DNA from: Aegilops tauschii subsp. strangulata
Lineage: Eukaryota; Streptophyta; Magnoliopsida; Poales; Poaceae
Direction: 5' to 3'
Assembly: GCF_002575655.3 (NCBI RefSeq)
Contig: NC_053040.3
Coordinates: forward strand, 463,808,780 to 463,872,779
Length of the DNA stretch: 64,000 nt
Positions 12,386-23,770 of the stretch are shown one piece after another. The notes beneath the pieces are model-generated. The model was given only the letters and a program-made list of their open reading frames with translations. It did no database searches and was not told the DNA's origin. Within the stretch, counting starts at the first letter, position 1. Each line of letters opens with the position of its first letter. The position numbers were made by a program, and so were the translations under genes.

Positions 12386-12818
12386 GTGAGCTAAAAGTCC
12401 ACCTCCTCCTTCTCCACTCCTCGGTGTGTTGAATAGAGTTGAACTAGGGTATTTAGTCGGTGCTCATGTGCGAATGCTTATGATAATTGATCCAGATGGA
12501 ATTGCAAGTTTAAGCATCATTGTATGTGTATGAACATCTTTGTATCGCAGGGAAAATCCGAGTGGCCTATGTTTTGCCGGAGTGTTGATTCATTTCCATT
12601 CCGGAAAATTTTAGGCGCTCGATATGTCCTATTTTAGCAAATGTCATGCCGGATTTTTTCGTGAATTTAAGCATGACTTGTGCTAGAATATGTAGGAAAT
12701 ATCTAGTGCCCCGGATTTGCTAGAAAGAGAATTAAACGACATTTTGAGTTGACTTTGAGTTTTCTGGTAGTTGCCTTTGATTGATTTTCAATTAATGTTT
12801 CAACTATGAACATAGGAA

Positions 12819-14036
12819 ATGTCCGACGACGAAAAGGATTTCGGTATGTGCGAATACTGCGAAGACGAGCGCGGCCTGTGCGACAGACATTTCCTAGTTG
12901 ATGATAGGCGCTTCAGCATCAAGCTGGTTGAGACCTTCGAAGTGGATATAGTAAGTCACAACGACAAGTATTTTTTCGTAATTAAGCATGACTTCTGCTT
13001 CTTTTGCTTCAACTTATAATTTTATTTTTTACTATTCTACTAGCGTATCCCCTGCCATGCAAGAATTTTTGTCTTGGATAAGATTGGTTTCAGTCCTATG
13101 AAAACTATGGAGGTAAAGAGAGTTCACTTGAGAACCGAGCATGGTTATACTTTCGACGCAAAATTATACAATGCAGACACCTACACCTATTTTGAATGCA
13201 AAGATTGGAGAGCACTATGCAAGGCTTATGCATTTGAGCCTGATATGCTTATCACCTTTAATATTCGTCCGGAAGATGATATTGAAGGTAATATCAACAT
13301 CTAGGTCGATGTGCAGATGCCTCCAATTCTACCATTATGTGAGTTTCTCAACCATATTTATGTCTTCGATATTGTTTATTCAAAAATAGTCGAGAAGTAA
13401 TTTCTATTGACAGCTTATTTCCATTCAAGCAAACATGTCCGACGCTTGGTAGACATGACCTACCACTGTGCTGGGGCTGAACTAAACTGTGAGGAGATAA
13501 GTCATTATGTTTCATGGCTTGAGGATCTTGATGCTGTCAAGAGAAATTATTTTCCTAGACTTGAAAATCTGAGTACTCAAAACGTGCGACCAATAGTGTT
13601 CGTATTGAACTACGGTCATATCTATTTAGGAAAGATGGTAAGATTTTTACTATTTGTCCTCAATGCATCTTTTGCATACATTATTTTTTAAGCTAAACTT
13701 CATTGCTAAGTATGTTACTACGATGTTCTTCAACAGGGACTCCCGATGATAGTTGTGCCTCATTGGATCGAGTCTAAAGGTTGCATGGCAATGGTTAGCT
13801 TACGACCAAGACATCCTACATCGCACATGAGTGCATTCAGGATTTCTAAAACCGAGCAAGTCTTAATAGTGAAAGACTGGAGCAGAATTGTGAAGGATCG
13901 CAGAGAAGTACTAGGGGGCAGCAATCAGAAGCACAACCCACAATTAGGAGTCAGGTTCATCTTCGTGCTCCAATATGATGAATCAGGACTGCTACACATG
14001 TTCTATGCTATTTTACCTGAGAGAGAGCAGCAGTAG
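12819..14036 (+). pseudogene. Captured multi-exon gene, possibly B3-like (DTC-A copy, one nonsense codon)
   Basis: Four exons fit consensus splice sites with phases that agree: 12819-12950, 13044-13338, 13414-13637 and 13737-14036. They give 317 codons including the stop. Exon 1 encodes an acidic start, MSDDEKDFG, with a CEYC motif. Exon 2 has a segment resembling the plant B3 DNA-binding fold (RIPCHARIFV through FECKDWRALC). Exon 4 has a second IVVPHWIE-type segment that may be another B3-like unit. The assignment is by pattern only. In-frame TAG at 13302-13304 replaces the TGG of the other copy, so this copy is broken. Donor GTAAGT at 12951 was chosen; GTAATT at 12978 is also in phase, and reading past it would add an FFVIKHDF segment that also looks B3-like. 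The start ATG lies four bases after a possible acceptor, ATAG. Confidence 0.6.
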
Positions 14037-14059
14037 TGATTAGCTAGGTAGAATGAGTT

Positions 14060-14273
14060 TGAAGATGATGATGTGCTACACTATGACTATGATGATTAAA
14101 TAGGTAGTGTTGGTGGTAATGACTGATGATTATTATTAGCTAGTGTTGGTGGTGATTAGATAGCTACACTATGACTATGATGATTAAATAGTGGTAATGA
14201 CTATGATGATTATTTGCTAGTGTTGTTGGTGATGATATGATGCATGAGTTTTTATATTAATATGATGATGATG
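14060..14273 (+). repeat. Degenerate GATGAT/GGTGGT-rich repeat, 3' of captured gene
   Basis: The segment GCTACACTATGACTATGATG occurs twice (about 14075 and 14163), embedded in reshuffled TAGTGTTGGTGGTGAT copies. It is the 3' flank of the gene inside DTC-A, with no coding potential seen. Confidence 0.5.
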
Positions 14274-14375
14274 ATGAGTTATTACATCATTGGGTGAAAG
14301 AACCACAGATTAGTTTCAAGTGGATGGATCATAAGTGATCAAGTCATGGATTATCGTGATAATCCATGACTTGAT
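14274..14375 (+). repeat. Left arm of a 168-bp foldback split by RLC-2
   Basis: With RLC-2 (14376-23058) and one copy of its TSD removed, 14274-14375 and 23064-23129 join into a near-perfect hairpin of roughly 80 bp per arm, from ATGAGTTATTA to TAATAACTCAT. The loop is at ATTATCGTGATAAT (14351-14364). It may be a MITE or an internal inverted repeat of the CACTA. Confidence 0.75.
14371..14375 (+). repeat. RLC-2 target-site duplication, left (TTGAT)
   Basis: TTGAT here is repeated exactly at 23059-23063, immediately outside the RLC-2 LTRs. Confidence 0.9.
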
Positions 14376-16112
14376 TGAAGGAAATATGCCCTAGAGGCAA
14401 TACTAAAGTTTTTATTTATATTTCCTTATATCATGATAAATGTTTATTATTCATGCTAGAATTGTATTAACCGGAAACTTAGTACATGTGTGAATACATA
14501 GACAAAACAGAGTGTCCCTAGTATGCCTCTACTTGACTAGCTCGTTAATCAAAGATGGTTAAGTTTCCTAACCATAGACATGTGCTGTCATTTGATGAAC
14601 GGGATCACATCATTAGAGAATGATGTGATGGACAAGACCCATCTGTTAGCTTAGCATAATGATCGTTTAGTTTTATTGCTATTGCTTTCTTCATGACTTA
14701 TACATATTCCTCTGACTATGAGATTATGCAACTCCCGAATACCGGAGGAACACCTTGTGTGCTATCAAACGTCACAACGTTACTGGGTGATTATAAAAAT
14801 GCTCTAGAGGTGTCTTCGAAGGTGTTTGTTGAGTTGGCATAGATCAAGATTAGGAATTGTCACTCCGTGTATCGAAGAGGTATCTCTGGGCCCTCTCAGT
14901 AATGCACATCACTATAAGCGTTGCAAGCAATGTGACTACTGAGTTAGTTGCGGGATGATGCATTACGGAATGAGTAAAGAGACTTGCCGGTTACAAGATT
15001 GAACTAGGTATGATGATACTGACGATCGAATCTCGGGCAAGTAACATACCGATGACAAAGGGAATGACGTATGTTGTTATGCGGTTTGACTGATAAAGAT
15101 CTTCGTAGAATATGTAGGAACCAATATGAGCATCCAGGTTCCGCTTTTGGTTATGGACCGCAGATGTGTCTCGGTCATGTCTACATAGTTCTCGAACCCG
15201 TAGGGTCCGCACGCTTAACGTTCGATGACGATTTGTATTATGAGTTATGTGTTTTGGTGACCGGAGATTGTTCGGAGTCCCGGATGAGTTCACGGACATG
15301 ACGTGGAGTCTCGAAGTGGTCGAGAGGTAAATAATGATATAGTGGACAAACGTATTCGGACACCGGAATGGTTTCGGGAAGGTTCAGATATTTTTCAGAG
15401 TACTGAGAGGTTACCGGAACCCCCGGGGGGAATATTGGGCCTACATGGGCCATAGGGGAGAGGGGAGGTAGCCCACAAGGTGTGACCGCGCCCCCTCCCT
15501 ATAGGGAGTTCGAATTGGACTAGGGAGGGGGGCGCGCCCCCCTTTCCTTCTTCTCTTCCTCTCCCTTCCCTCTCCCCCCTCTCCGGAAAAGGAAAGGGAG
15601 TCCAACTAGGATTGGGAGTCCTAGTTGGACTCCCCCCCTTTGGTGCACCCCCTAGGCCGGCTGCCTCCTCCCCTCCTCCTTTATATATGGGGGCAGGGGG
15701 GCACCCCAAAGCACAACAATTGTTTCTTAGCCGTGTGCGCGGTGCAACCATCGATAGTTTACCACCTCGGTCATATTGTCGTAGTGTTTAGGCGAAGCCC
15801 TGCGCGTATCACATCACCAACACCGTCACCACGCCGTCATGCTGACGGAACTCTCCCTCGACCCTCTACTAGATCAAGAGCTCGAGGGATGTCATCGTGC
15901 TGAACGTGTGCTGAACACGGAGGTGCCGTACGGTCGGTACATGGATCGGTTGGATCGTGAAGACGTTCGACTACATCAACCGCGTTACTAAACGCATCCG
16001 CTTTCGGTCTACGAGGGTACGTGGACACACTCTCCCATCTCGTTTCTATTCATCTCCTAGATAGATCTTGCATGATAGTAGGATTTTTTTGAATTACTAC
16101 GTTCCCCAACAG
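14376..16112 (+). mobile_element. RLC-2 5' LTR (1737 bp)
   Basis: It starts TGAAGGAAATATGCCC and ends TTCCCCAACA. It is collinear with the 3' LTR at 21327-23058. Short open frames on both strands here recur in all related LTRs and do not suggest protein. Confidence 0.95.
15681..15688 (+). promoter_or_regulatory. TATA box, RLC-2 5' LTR
   Basis: TTATATAT follows a CCTCCTCC tract and precedes a G-rich stretch. The equivalent in the 3' LTR is at 22632-22638, TTATATA. Confidence 0.55.
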
Positions 16113-16113
16113 T

Positions 16114-16127
16114 GGCATCCGAGCCAG
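16114..16127 (+). other. RLC-2 primer-binding site
   Basis: TGGCATCCGAGCCA begins one base after the LTR. The standard plant initiator-Met site is TGGTATCAGAGCCA, so this copy carries two substitutions. Confidence 0.8.
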
Positions 16128-17346
16128 GTCTATGCGTAGATGATATGCACGAGTAGAACACAAAGAGTTGTGGGTGATAATAGTCATACTGCTTATCACC
16201 AACGTCTTACTTTGATTCGGCGGTATTGTTGGATGAAGCGGCCCAGACCGACATTACATGACCGCGTTCATGAGACTGGTTCTACCGACGTGCTTTGCAC
16301 ACAGGTGGCTGGCGGGTGTCTGTTTCTCCAACTTTAGTTGAATCGAGTTTGACTACGGCCGGTCCTTGTTGAAGGTTAAAACAACACACTTGACGAAAAA
16401 TCGTTGTGGTTTTGATGCGTAGGTAAGAACGGTTGTTTCTAGAAGCCTGTAGCAGCCACGTAAAACTTGCAACAACAAAGTAGAGGGCGTCTAACTTGTT
16501 TTTGCAGGGCTTGTTGTGATGTGATATGGTCAAGACGTGATGAGATATAAATTGTTGTATGAGATGAACATGTTTTGTAAAACTTATCGACAATTGGCAG
16601 GAGCCTTATGGTTGTCGCTTTATTGTATGAAATGCAATCACCATGTAATTGCTTTACTTTAACACTAAGCGATAGCGATAGTCATAGAAGTAATAGTTGG
16701 CGAGACGACAACGATGCTACGATCCAGATCAAGGTGTCCAGCTGGTGACGATGGAGATCATGACGGTGCTTTGGAGATGGAGATCAAAGGCACAAGATGA
16801 TTATGGCCATATCATGTCACATATTTTGATTGCATGTGATGTTTATGTTTTATGCATCTTATTTTGCTTAGTACAGCGGTAGCATTATAAGATGATCCCT
16901 CACTAAATTTCAAAGTATAAGTGTTCTCCCTGAGTATGCACCGTTGCTACAGTTCGTCGTGCCGAGACACCACATGATGATCGGGTGTGATAAGCTCTAC
17001 GTTCACATACAACGGGTGCAAGCCAGTTTTACACGTGCAGAATACTCGGGTTAAACTTGACGAGCCTAGCATATGCATATATGGCCTTGAAACACTGAGA
17101 TCGAAAGATCGAACGTGAATCATATGGTAGATATGATCAACATAGAGATGTTCACCATTGAAAATTACTCCATCTCACGTGATGATCGGACATGGTTTAG
17201 TTGATATGGATTACGTGATCATTTAGATGACTAGAGGGATATCTATCTAAGTGGGAGTTCTTAAGTAATATGATTAATTGAACTTTAATTTATCATGAAC
17301 TTAGTACCTGATAGTTTTTTTTGCATATCTATGTTGTTGTAGATCA
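16128..17346 (+). mobile_element. RLC-2 5' untranslated leader
   Basis: About 1.2 kb lies between the primer-binding site and the gag start. No open frame with recognisable content was seen. A long gag leader is usual in the Angela clade. Confidence 0.7.
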
Positions 17347-18174
17347 ATGGCCCGTGCTACCGTTCCCTTGAATTTTGATGCGTTCCTAGAGAAAGCTAAG
17401 TTGAAAGATGATAGTAGCAACTACATGGACTGGGTTCGTAACTTGAGGATTATCCTCATTGCTGCACAGAAGAATTACGTCCTGGAAGCACTGCTAGGTG
17501 CAAGACCCGCTACAGGAGCAACTCCGGACGTTATGAACGTCTGGCAGAGCAAAGCTGATGACTACTCGATAGTTCAGTGTGCCATGCTTTACGACATAGA
17601 ATCGGGACTTCAAAGACGTTTTGAACATCATGGAGCATATGAGATGTTCTAGGAGTTGAAGTTAATATTTTGATCAAATGCCCAAATTGAGAGATATGAA
17701 GTCTCCAATAAGTTCTATAGCTGCAAAATGGAGGAGAATAGTTCTGTCAGTGAAGATATACTCAGAATGTCTGGGTACCACAACCACTTGACTCAACTGG
17801 GAGTTAATCTTCCTGATGATAGTGTCATTGACAGAGTTCTTCAATCACTGCCACCAAGCTATAAAAGCTTCGTGATGAACTATAATATGCAAGGGATGGA
17901 TAAGACAATTACCGAGCTCTTCGCAATGCTAAAGGCCGCGGAGGTAGAAATCAAGGAGCATCAAGTGTTGATGGTTAACAAGACCACTAGTTTCAAGAAA
18001 AAGGGCAAAGGGAAGAAGGGGAACTTCAAGAAGAACGGCAAACAAGTTGCTGCTCAAGTGAAGAAGCCTAAGTCTATACCTAAGCCTGAAACTGAGTGCT
18101 TCTACTACAAAGTGACTGGTCACTGGAAGCGGAACTGCCCAAGTATTTGGCAGATAAGAAGGATGGCAAAGTGA
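17347..18174 (+). pseudogene. RLC-2 gag (capsid and zinc knuckle), broken
   Basis: The reading frame starts MARATVPLNFDAFLEK, a gag N-terminus of the Angela/BARE clade (capsid-like gag_pre and UBN2-type region). A stop at 17650-17652 ends it after 101 codons. The gag sequence resumes in another frame at 17728 and runs through the LQSLPPSYKSFV motif to a Lys-rich tail. The zinc knuckle, which should be CX2CX4HX4C, reads CFYYKVTGHWKRNC: the second cysteine is Tyr, so nucleic-acid binding should be lost. Gag packages element RNA into cytoplasmic virus-like particles. Pol follows in an overlapping frame. Confidence 0.85.
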
Positions 18175-21100
18175 AAGGTATATTTGATATACATGTTATT
18201 GATGTGTACCTTACTAATGCTTGTAGTAGCGCCTGGGTATTTGATACTGGTTCTGTTGCTCATATTTGCAACTCGAAACAGGGGCTACGGATTAAACGAA
18301 GATTGGCTAAGGACGAGGTGACAATGCGCACGGGAAATGGTTCCAAAGTAGATGTGATCGCCGTTGGCACGCTACCTCTACATCTACCTTTGGGATTAGT
18401 TTTAGACCTGAATAATTGTTATTTGGTGCCAGCGTCAAGCATGAACATTATATCTGGATCTTGTTTGATGCGAGACGGTTATTCATTTAAATCAGAGAAT
18501 AATGGTTGTTCTATTTATATGAGTAATATCTTTTATGGTCATGCACCCATGATGAATGGTCTATTTTTATTGAATCTCGATTCTAGTGATACACATATTC
18601 ATAATATTGAAGCCAAAATATGCAAAGTGAATAATGATAGTGCAACTTATTTGTGGCACTGCCGTTTGGGTCATATTGGTGTAAAACGCATGAAGAAACT
18701 CCATGCTGATGGGCTTTTGGAATCACTTGATGCTTGCGAACCATGCCTCATGGGCAAGATGACTAAGACTCCGTTCTCCGGAACAATGGAGCGAGCAACT
18801 GACTTTGTTGGAAATAATACATACTGATGTATGCGGTCTGATGAGTGTTGAGGCTCGAGGTGGGTATCATTATTTTCTGACCTTCACAGATGATTTGAGC
18901 ATATATGGGTATATCTACTTAATGAAACATAAGTCTGAAAAATTTGAAAAGTTCAAAGAATTTCAGAGTGAAGTGGAAAATCATTGTAACAAGAAAATGA
19001 AATTTCTATGATCTGATCGTGGAGGTGAATATTTGAGTTATGGGTTTGGTCTTCATTTGAAACAATGTGGAATAGTTTCGCAATCACGCCACCTGGAACA
19101 CCACAGCGTAATGGTGTGTCCGAACGTCGTAACCGTACTTTATTAGATATGGTACGATCTATGATGTCTCTTAGCGATTTACCACTATCATTTTGGGGTT
19201 ATGCTTTAGAGATGGCTGCATTCACGTTAAATAGGGCACCATCTAAATCTGTTGAGATGACACCATATGAACTGTGGTTTGGCAAGAAACCTAAGCTGTC
19301 GTTTCTTAAAGTTTGGGGCTGCGATGCTTATGTGAAAAAGCTTCAACCTGATAAGCTCGAACCCAAATCGGAGAAATGTGTCTTCATAGGATACCCAAAG
19401 GAGACTGTTGGGTACACCTTCTATCACAGATCTGAAGGCAAGATATTCGTTGCTAAGAATGGATCCTTTCTAGAGAAGGAGTTTCTCTCGAAAGAAGTGA
19501 GTGGGAGGAAAGTAGAACTTGATGAGGTAATTGTACCTTCTCCCGAATTGGAAAGTAGTTCATCATAGAAATCAGTTCCAGTGATTCCTACACCAATCAG
19601 TGAGGAAGCTAATGATGATGATGATGAAACTTCAGATCAAGTTACTACCGAACCACGTAGGTCAACGAGAGCATGATCCGCACCAGAGTGGTACGGTAAT
19701 CCTGTTCTGGAGGTCATGTTACTTGACCATGATGAACCTACGAACTATGAGGAAGCGATGATGAGCCCAGATTCCGCGAAATGGCTTGAGGCCATGAAAT
19801 CTGTGATTGGATCCATGTATGAGAACAAAGTGTGGACTTTGGTTGACTTGCCCGATGATCGGCAAGCCATAGAGAATAAATGAATCTTCAAGAAGAAGAC
19901 TGAGGCTGACGGTAATGCTACTGTCTACAAAGCTCGACTTCTTGCGAAAGGTTTTTGACAAGTTCAAGGAGTTGACTACGATGAGACCTTCTCACCAGTA
20001 GCGATGCTTAAGTCTGTCCGAATCATGTTAGCAATTGCCGCATTTTATGATTATGAAATTTGGCAAATGGATATCAAAACTGCATTCCTTAATGGATATC
20101 TTATAGAAGAGTTGTATATGATGCAACCAGAAGGTTTTGTCGATCCTAAAGGTGCTAACAAAGTGTGCAAGCTCCAGCGATCCATTTATAGACTGGTGCA
20201 AGCCTCTCGGAGTTGGAATATACGCTTTGATAGTATGATCAAAGCATATGGTTTTATACAGAATTTTGGAGAAGCCTGTATTTACAAGAAAGTGAGTGGG
20301 AGCTCTGTAGCATTTCTAATATTATATGTGAATGACATATTATTGATTGGAAATAATACAAAATTTCTGGATAGCATAAAAGGATACTTGAATAAGAATT
20401 TTTCAATGAAAGACCTCGGTGAAGCTGCTTATATATTGGGCATCAAGATCTATAGAGATAGATCAAGACGCTTAATTGGACTTTCACAAAGCACATACCT
20501 TGATAAAGTTTTGAAGAAGTTCAAAATGGATCAGTCAAAGAAATGGTTCTTGCCTGTGTTACAAGGTGTGAAGTTGAGTCAGACTCAATGCCTGACCACT
20601 GCAGAAGACAGAGATAAAATGAAAGTCATTCCCTATGCCTCAGCCATAGGTTCTATCATGTATGCAATGCTGTGTACCACAGTTGATGTGTGCCTTGCTA
20701 TAAGTTTAGCAGGGAGGTACCAAAGTAATCCAGGGGTGGATCACTGGACAGCGGTCAAGAACATCCTGAAATACCTAAAAAGGACTAAGGATATGTTTCT
20801 CGTTTATGGAGGTGACAAAGAGCTCGTCATAAATGGTTACGATGATGCAAGCTTTGACACTGATCTGGATGACTCTAAGTCACAAACTGGATACGTATTT
20901 ACATTAATGGTGGAGCTGTCAGTTGGTGCAGTTCCAAGCAGAGCGTCGTGGCGGGATCTACGTGTGAAGCGGAGTACATAGCTGCTTCAGAAGCAGCAAA
21001 TGAAGGAGTTCATATCCGAGCTAGGTGTAATACCTAGTGCATCGGGTCCAATGAAAATCTTTTGTGACAATACTGGAGCAATTGCCTTGGCGAAGGAATC

Positions 21101-21293
21101 CAGATTTCACAAGAGAACCAAACACATCAAGAGACGCTTCAATTCCATCCGCGATCAAGTCAAGGAGGGAGACATAGATATTTGCAAAATACATACGGAT
21201 CTGAATGTTGCAGACCCGTTGACTAAACCTCTTCCACGAGCAAAACATGATCAGCACCAAGACTCCATGGCTGTTAGAATCATTACTATGTAA
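18096..21293 (+). pseudogene. RLC-2 pol (protease, integrase, RT, RNase H), broken
   Basis: Domains appear in copia order. The protease has FDTGSVAHIC near 18240. The GAG-pre-integrase zinc motif has HCRLGHI and CEPCLMGK near 18655-18760. The integrase core holds HTDVCG, then SDRGGEY, then NGVSERRNR, the expected D-D-E residues. The RT runs from about 19790 to 20800 and RNase H to 21293. An in-frame TGA at about 19009 interrupts integrase just before its second Asp. A TGA at 19881 and another at about 19956 interrupt RT. The catalytic YVDD reads YVND near 20329. RNase H changes frame near 20920. The product would copy and integrate the element if intact; this copy cannot. Confidence 0.9.
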
Positions 21294-21317
21294 TCTAGAT
21301 TATTGACTCTAGTGTAT

Positions 21318-21326
21318 GTGGGAGAC
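21318..21326 (+). other. RLC-2 polypurine tract
   Basis: GTGGGAGAC lies directly before the 3' LTR and would prime plus-strand DNA synthesis. Confidence 0.75.
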
Positions 21327-23058
21327 TGAAGGAAATATGCCCTAGAGTCAATAATAAAGTTTTTATTTATATTTCCTTATATCATGATAAATGTTTATTA
21401 TTCATGCTAGAATAGTATTAACCGAAAACTTAGTACATGTGTGAATACATAGACAAAACAGAGTGTCCCTAGTATGCCTTTACTTGACTAGCTCGTTAAT
21501 CAAAGATGGTTAAGTTTCCTAACCATGGACATGTGTTTTCATTTGATGAACGGGATCACATCATTAGAGGATGATGTGATGGACAAGACCCATCCGTTAG
21601 CTTTAGCATAATGATCATTTAGTTTTATTGCTATTGCTTTCTTCCCGACTTATACATATTCCTCTGACTATGAGATTATGCAACTCCCGAATACCGGAGG
21701 AACACCTTGTGTGCTATCAAATGTCACAACGTAATTGCGTGATTATAAAGATGATCTACAGGTGTCTCCGAAGGTGTTTGTTGAGTTGGCATAGATCAAG
21801 ATTAGGATTTGTCACTCCGTGTATCGGAGAGGTATCTCTGGGCCCTCTCGGTAATGCACATCACTATAAGCCTTGCAAGCAATGTGACTAATGAGTTAGT
21901 TGCGGGATGATGCATTACGAAACGAGTAAGGAGACTTGCCGGTAACGAGATTGAACTAGGTATGATGATACCGACAATCGAATCTCGGGCAAGTAACATA
22001 TCGATGACAAAGGGAATGACGTATGTTGTTATAAGGTTTGATCGATAAAGATCTTCGTAGAATATGTAGGAACCAATATGAGCATCCAGGTTCCGCTATT
22101 GGTTATTGACCAGAGATGTGTCTCGGTCATGTCTACATAGTTCTCGAACCCGTAGGGTCCGCACGCTTAACGTTCGATGACGATTTGTATTATGAGTTAT
22201 GTGTTTTGGTGACCGAAGATAGTTCGGAGTCCCGGATGAGATCACGGACATGAAGAGGAGTCTCGAAATGGTCGAGAGGTAAAGATTGATATATTGGACG
22301 AAAGTATTCGGACACTAGAATGGTTTCGGGAAGGTTCGGGTATTTTTCGGAGTACCGGGAGGTTACCAGAACCCCCCGGGGGAATATTGGGCCTACATGG
22401 GCCATAGGGGAGAGGGGAGGCAGCCCACAAGAGGTGGCCACGCCCCCTCCCTATAGGGAGTCCGAATTGGACTAGGGAGGTGGGCGCGCCCCCCTTTCCT
22501 TATCTTCTTCCTCTCCCTTCCCTCTTTCCCCCTCTCTGGAAAAGGAAAGGGAGTCCAACTAGGATTGGGAGTCCTAGTTGGACTCCCCCTTTGGCGCGCC
22601 CCCTAGGCCGGCGGCCTCCTCCCCTCCTCCTTTATATACTGGGGCAGGGGGGCACCCCAAAGCACAACAGTTGTTTCTTAGCCGTGTGCGGTGCCCCCCT
22701 CCACGGTTTACCACCACGGTCATATTGTCGTAGTGCTTAGGCGAAGCCCTGCGCGGATCACATCACCAACACCGTCACGACGCCGTCGTGCTGACGGAAC
22801 TCTCCGACCCTCTACTGGATCAAGAGCTCGAGGGACGTCATCGTGCTGAATGTGTGCTGAACACGGAGGTGCCGTACGTTCGGTACTTGGATCGGTTGGA
22901 TCGTGAAGATGTTTGACTACATCAACCGTGTTACTAAACGCTTCTGCTTTCGGTCTACGAGGGTACGTGGACACACTCTCCCATCTCGGTGCAATGCATC
23001 TCCTAGATAGATCTTGCGTGATCGTAGGAAATTTTTTGAAGTACTATGTTCCCCAACA
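21327..23058 (+). mobile_element. RLC-2 3' LTR (1732 bp)
   Basis: It starts TGAAGGAAATATGCCC and ends TTCCCCAACA, followed by the TTGAT duplication. It differs from the 5' LTR by scattered substitutions and small indels. Confidence 0.95.
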
Positions 23059-23129
23059 TTGATCACTTAGGATCCATCCACTTTAAACCAATCTGCGGTT
23101 CTTTCACCTAGTGATTTAATAACTCATTA
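23059..23129 (+). repeat. RLC-2 right TSD and right arm of the split foldback
   Basis: TTGAT (23059-23063) duplicates 14371-14375. The next 66 bases are the near-exact complement of the left arm at 14274-14340, from GTGAAAGAACC to TAATAACTCAT. Confidence 0.8.
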
Positions 23130-23219
23130 TAATTTAAAAACAATCTCTAAATTGCTACTGTATGAAAACTTGTATAAAGGTGTATGAATACGACATAAAA
23201 TGAAAAAGAAATAGAATAC

Positions 23220-23459
23220 GGAATAATAGTAGTAGCGCGGGCAGTGAGAGACGCTACTAGTAATTACCAGTAGCGCCTGTTGCGGTACGCGCTACTACTA
23301 AGTTGATATAGCAGTAGCGCGTGTTAACACATGCTACTGCTAACTTTTAGCTGTAGCGCCGTAGCAGTAGCGCGGTTACCCGCGCTACTGATAGGCCAAA
23401 AACCCGCGCTACTCATAGGCCAAAAACCCGCGCTACTGCTAGGCTTTTCCCTAGTAGTG
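23220..23459 (+). repeat. DTC-A right subterminal repeats and terminus
   Basis: Multiple AGTAGCGCG and CGCGCTACT motifs alternate. CAAAAACCCGCGCTACT is duplicated in tandem near 23397-23437. The element ends TTTTCCCTAGTAGTG, followed by the TAT duplication. Confidence 0.85.
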
Positions 23460-23637
23460 TATGGTGCTTCTCAAACCATCACAACCACTTGGTCTTCATT
23501 GAACTCTATGTGTAGGATCTGTGGCCGCAATAGGAATCTTCGCCGGTTCTTAAACCTGGGAAGATTCCTATTGACAATTTAGATTCTGCACAAAAAGGTC
23601 ATTGATAACCAATGTATTTTTGATTTTTTTACATGCT
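23460..23637. other. 178 bp between DTC-A and the next subterminal array
   Basis: This is probably the body of DTC-E, continuing from 11282. It holds the imperfect inverted repeat GGAATCTTC / GAAGATTCC (about 23531-23570) and no coding potential. The junction to the next array at 23638 shows no CACTA terminus. Confidence 0.4.
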
Positions 23638-23770
23638 TAGCCTTAGCAGTAGCGCGATTTGCAGAAGGCGCTACTGCTACAAGCATAGAAGTAGCACTTC
23701 TCGAGTTAAAAGTGCTGCTGCTATGGAGTTTAGCAGTAGCGCTTTATCCTAACGCACGCTAATGCTAAGC
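23638..23770 (+). repeat. Subterminal array of DTC-B (second gene-carrying CACTA)
   Basis: The array aligns with the inner part of the DTC-A left array: both run TAGCAGTAGCGC, then GGCGCTACT, then a final GCTAAT before a CCTTATCC stretch. RLC-3 splits the sequence here, and CCTTATCC resumes at 49838. The terminal 30 or so bases expected to its left, including CACTA, are missing or replaced. Confidence 0.65.
23766..23770 (+). repeat. RLC-3 target-site duplication, left (TAAGC)
   Basis: TAAGC is repeated at 49832-49836, just outside the opposite LTR, which ties the two distant LTRs to one insertion. Confidence 0.85.

Larger units (their letters stand above)
14376..23058 (+). mobile_element. 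RLC-2: complete Angela/BARE-clade copia element
   Basis: The 8683-bp element has two LTRs, a primer-binding site, a polypurine tract, gag-pol order typical of Ty1/copia and a perfect TTGAT duplication. It lies inside the foldback of DTC-A. In the first 285 or so bases of the two LTRs I count about 11 differences, near 4 percent, so it is not a very recent insertion. Coding regions carry stops and frameshifts and the RT active site is mutated, so it is dead on its own. Confidence 0.95.
11283..23459 (+). mobile_element. DTC-A: complete CACTA transposon with captured gene, interrupted by RLC-2
   Basis: The left end is CACTACTAGGGAAAA and the right end is its exact complement, TTTTCCCTAGTAGTG. 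The element is flanked by a perfect 3-bp duplication, TAT (11280-11282 and 23460-23462), diagnostic of CACTA transposition. Without the nested copia it is about 3.5 kb. It contains subterminal repeats at both ends, a CT-rich leader, an AT-rich tandem repeat, a four-exon gene and a foldback. No transposase was seen, so it is non-autonomous. Confidence 0.9.
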
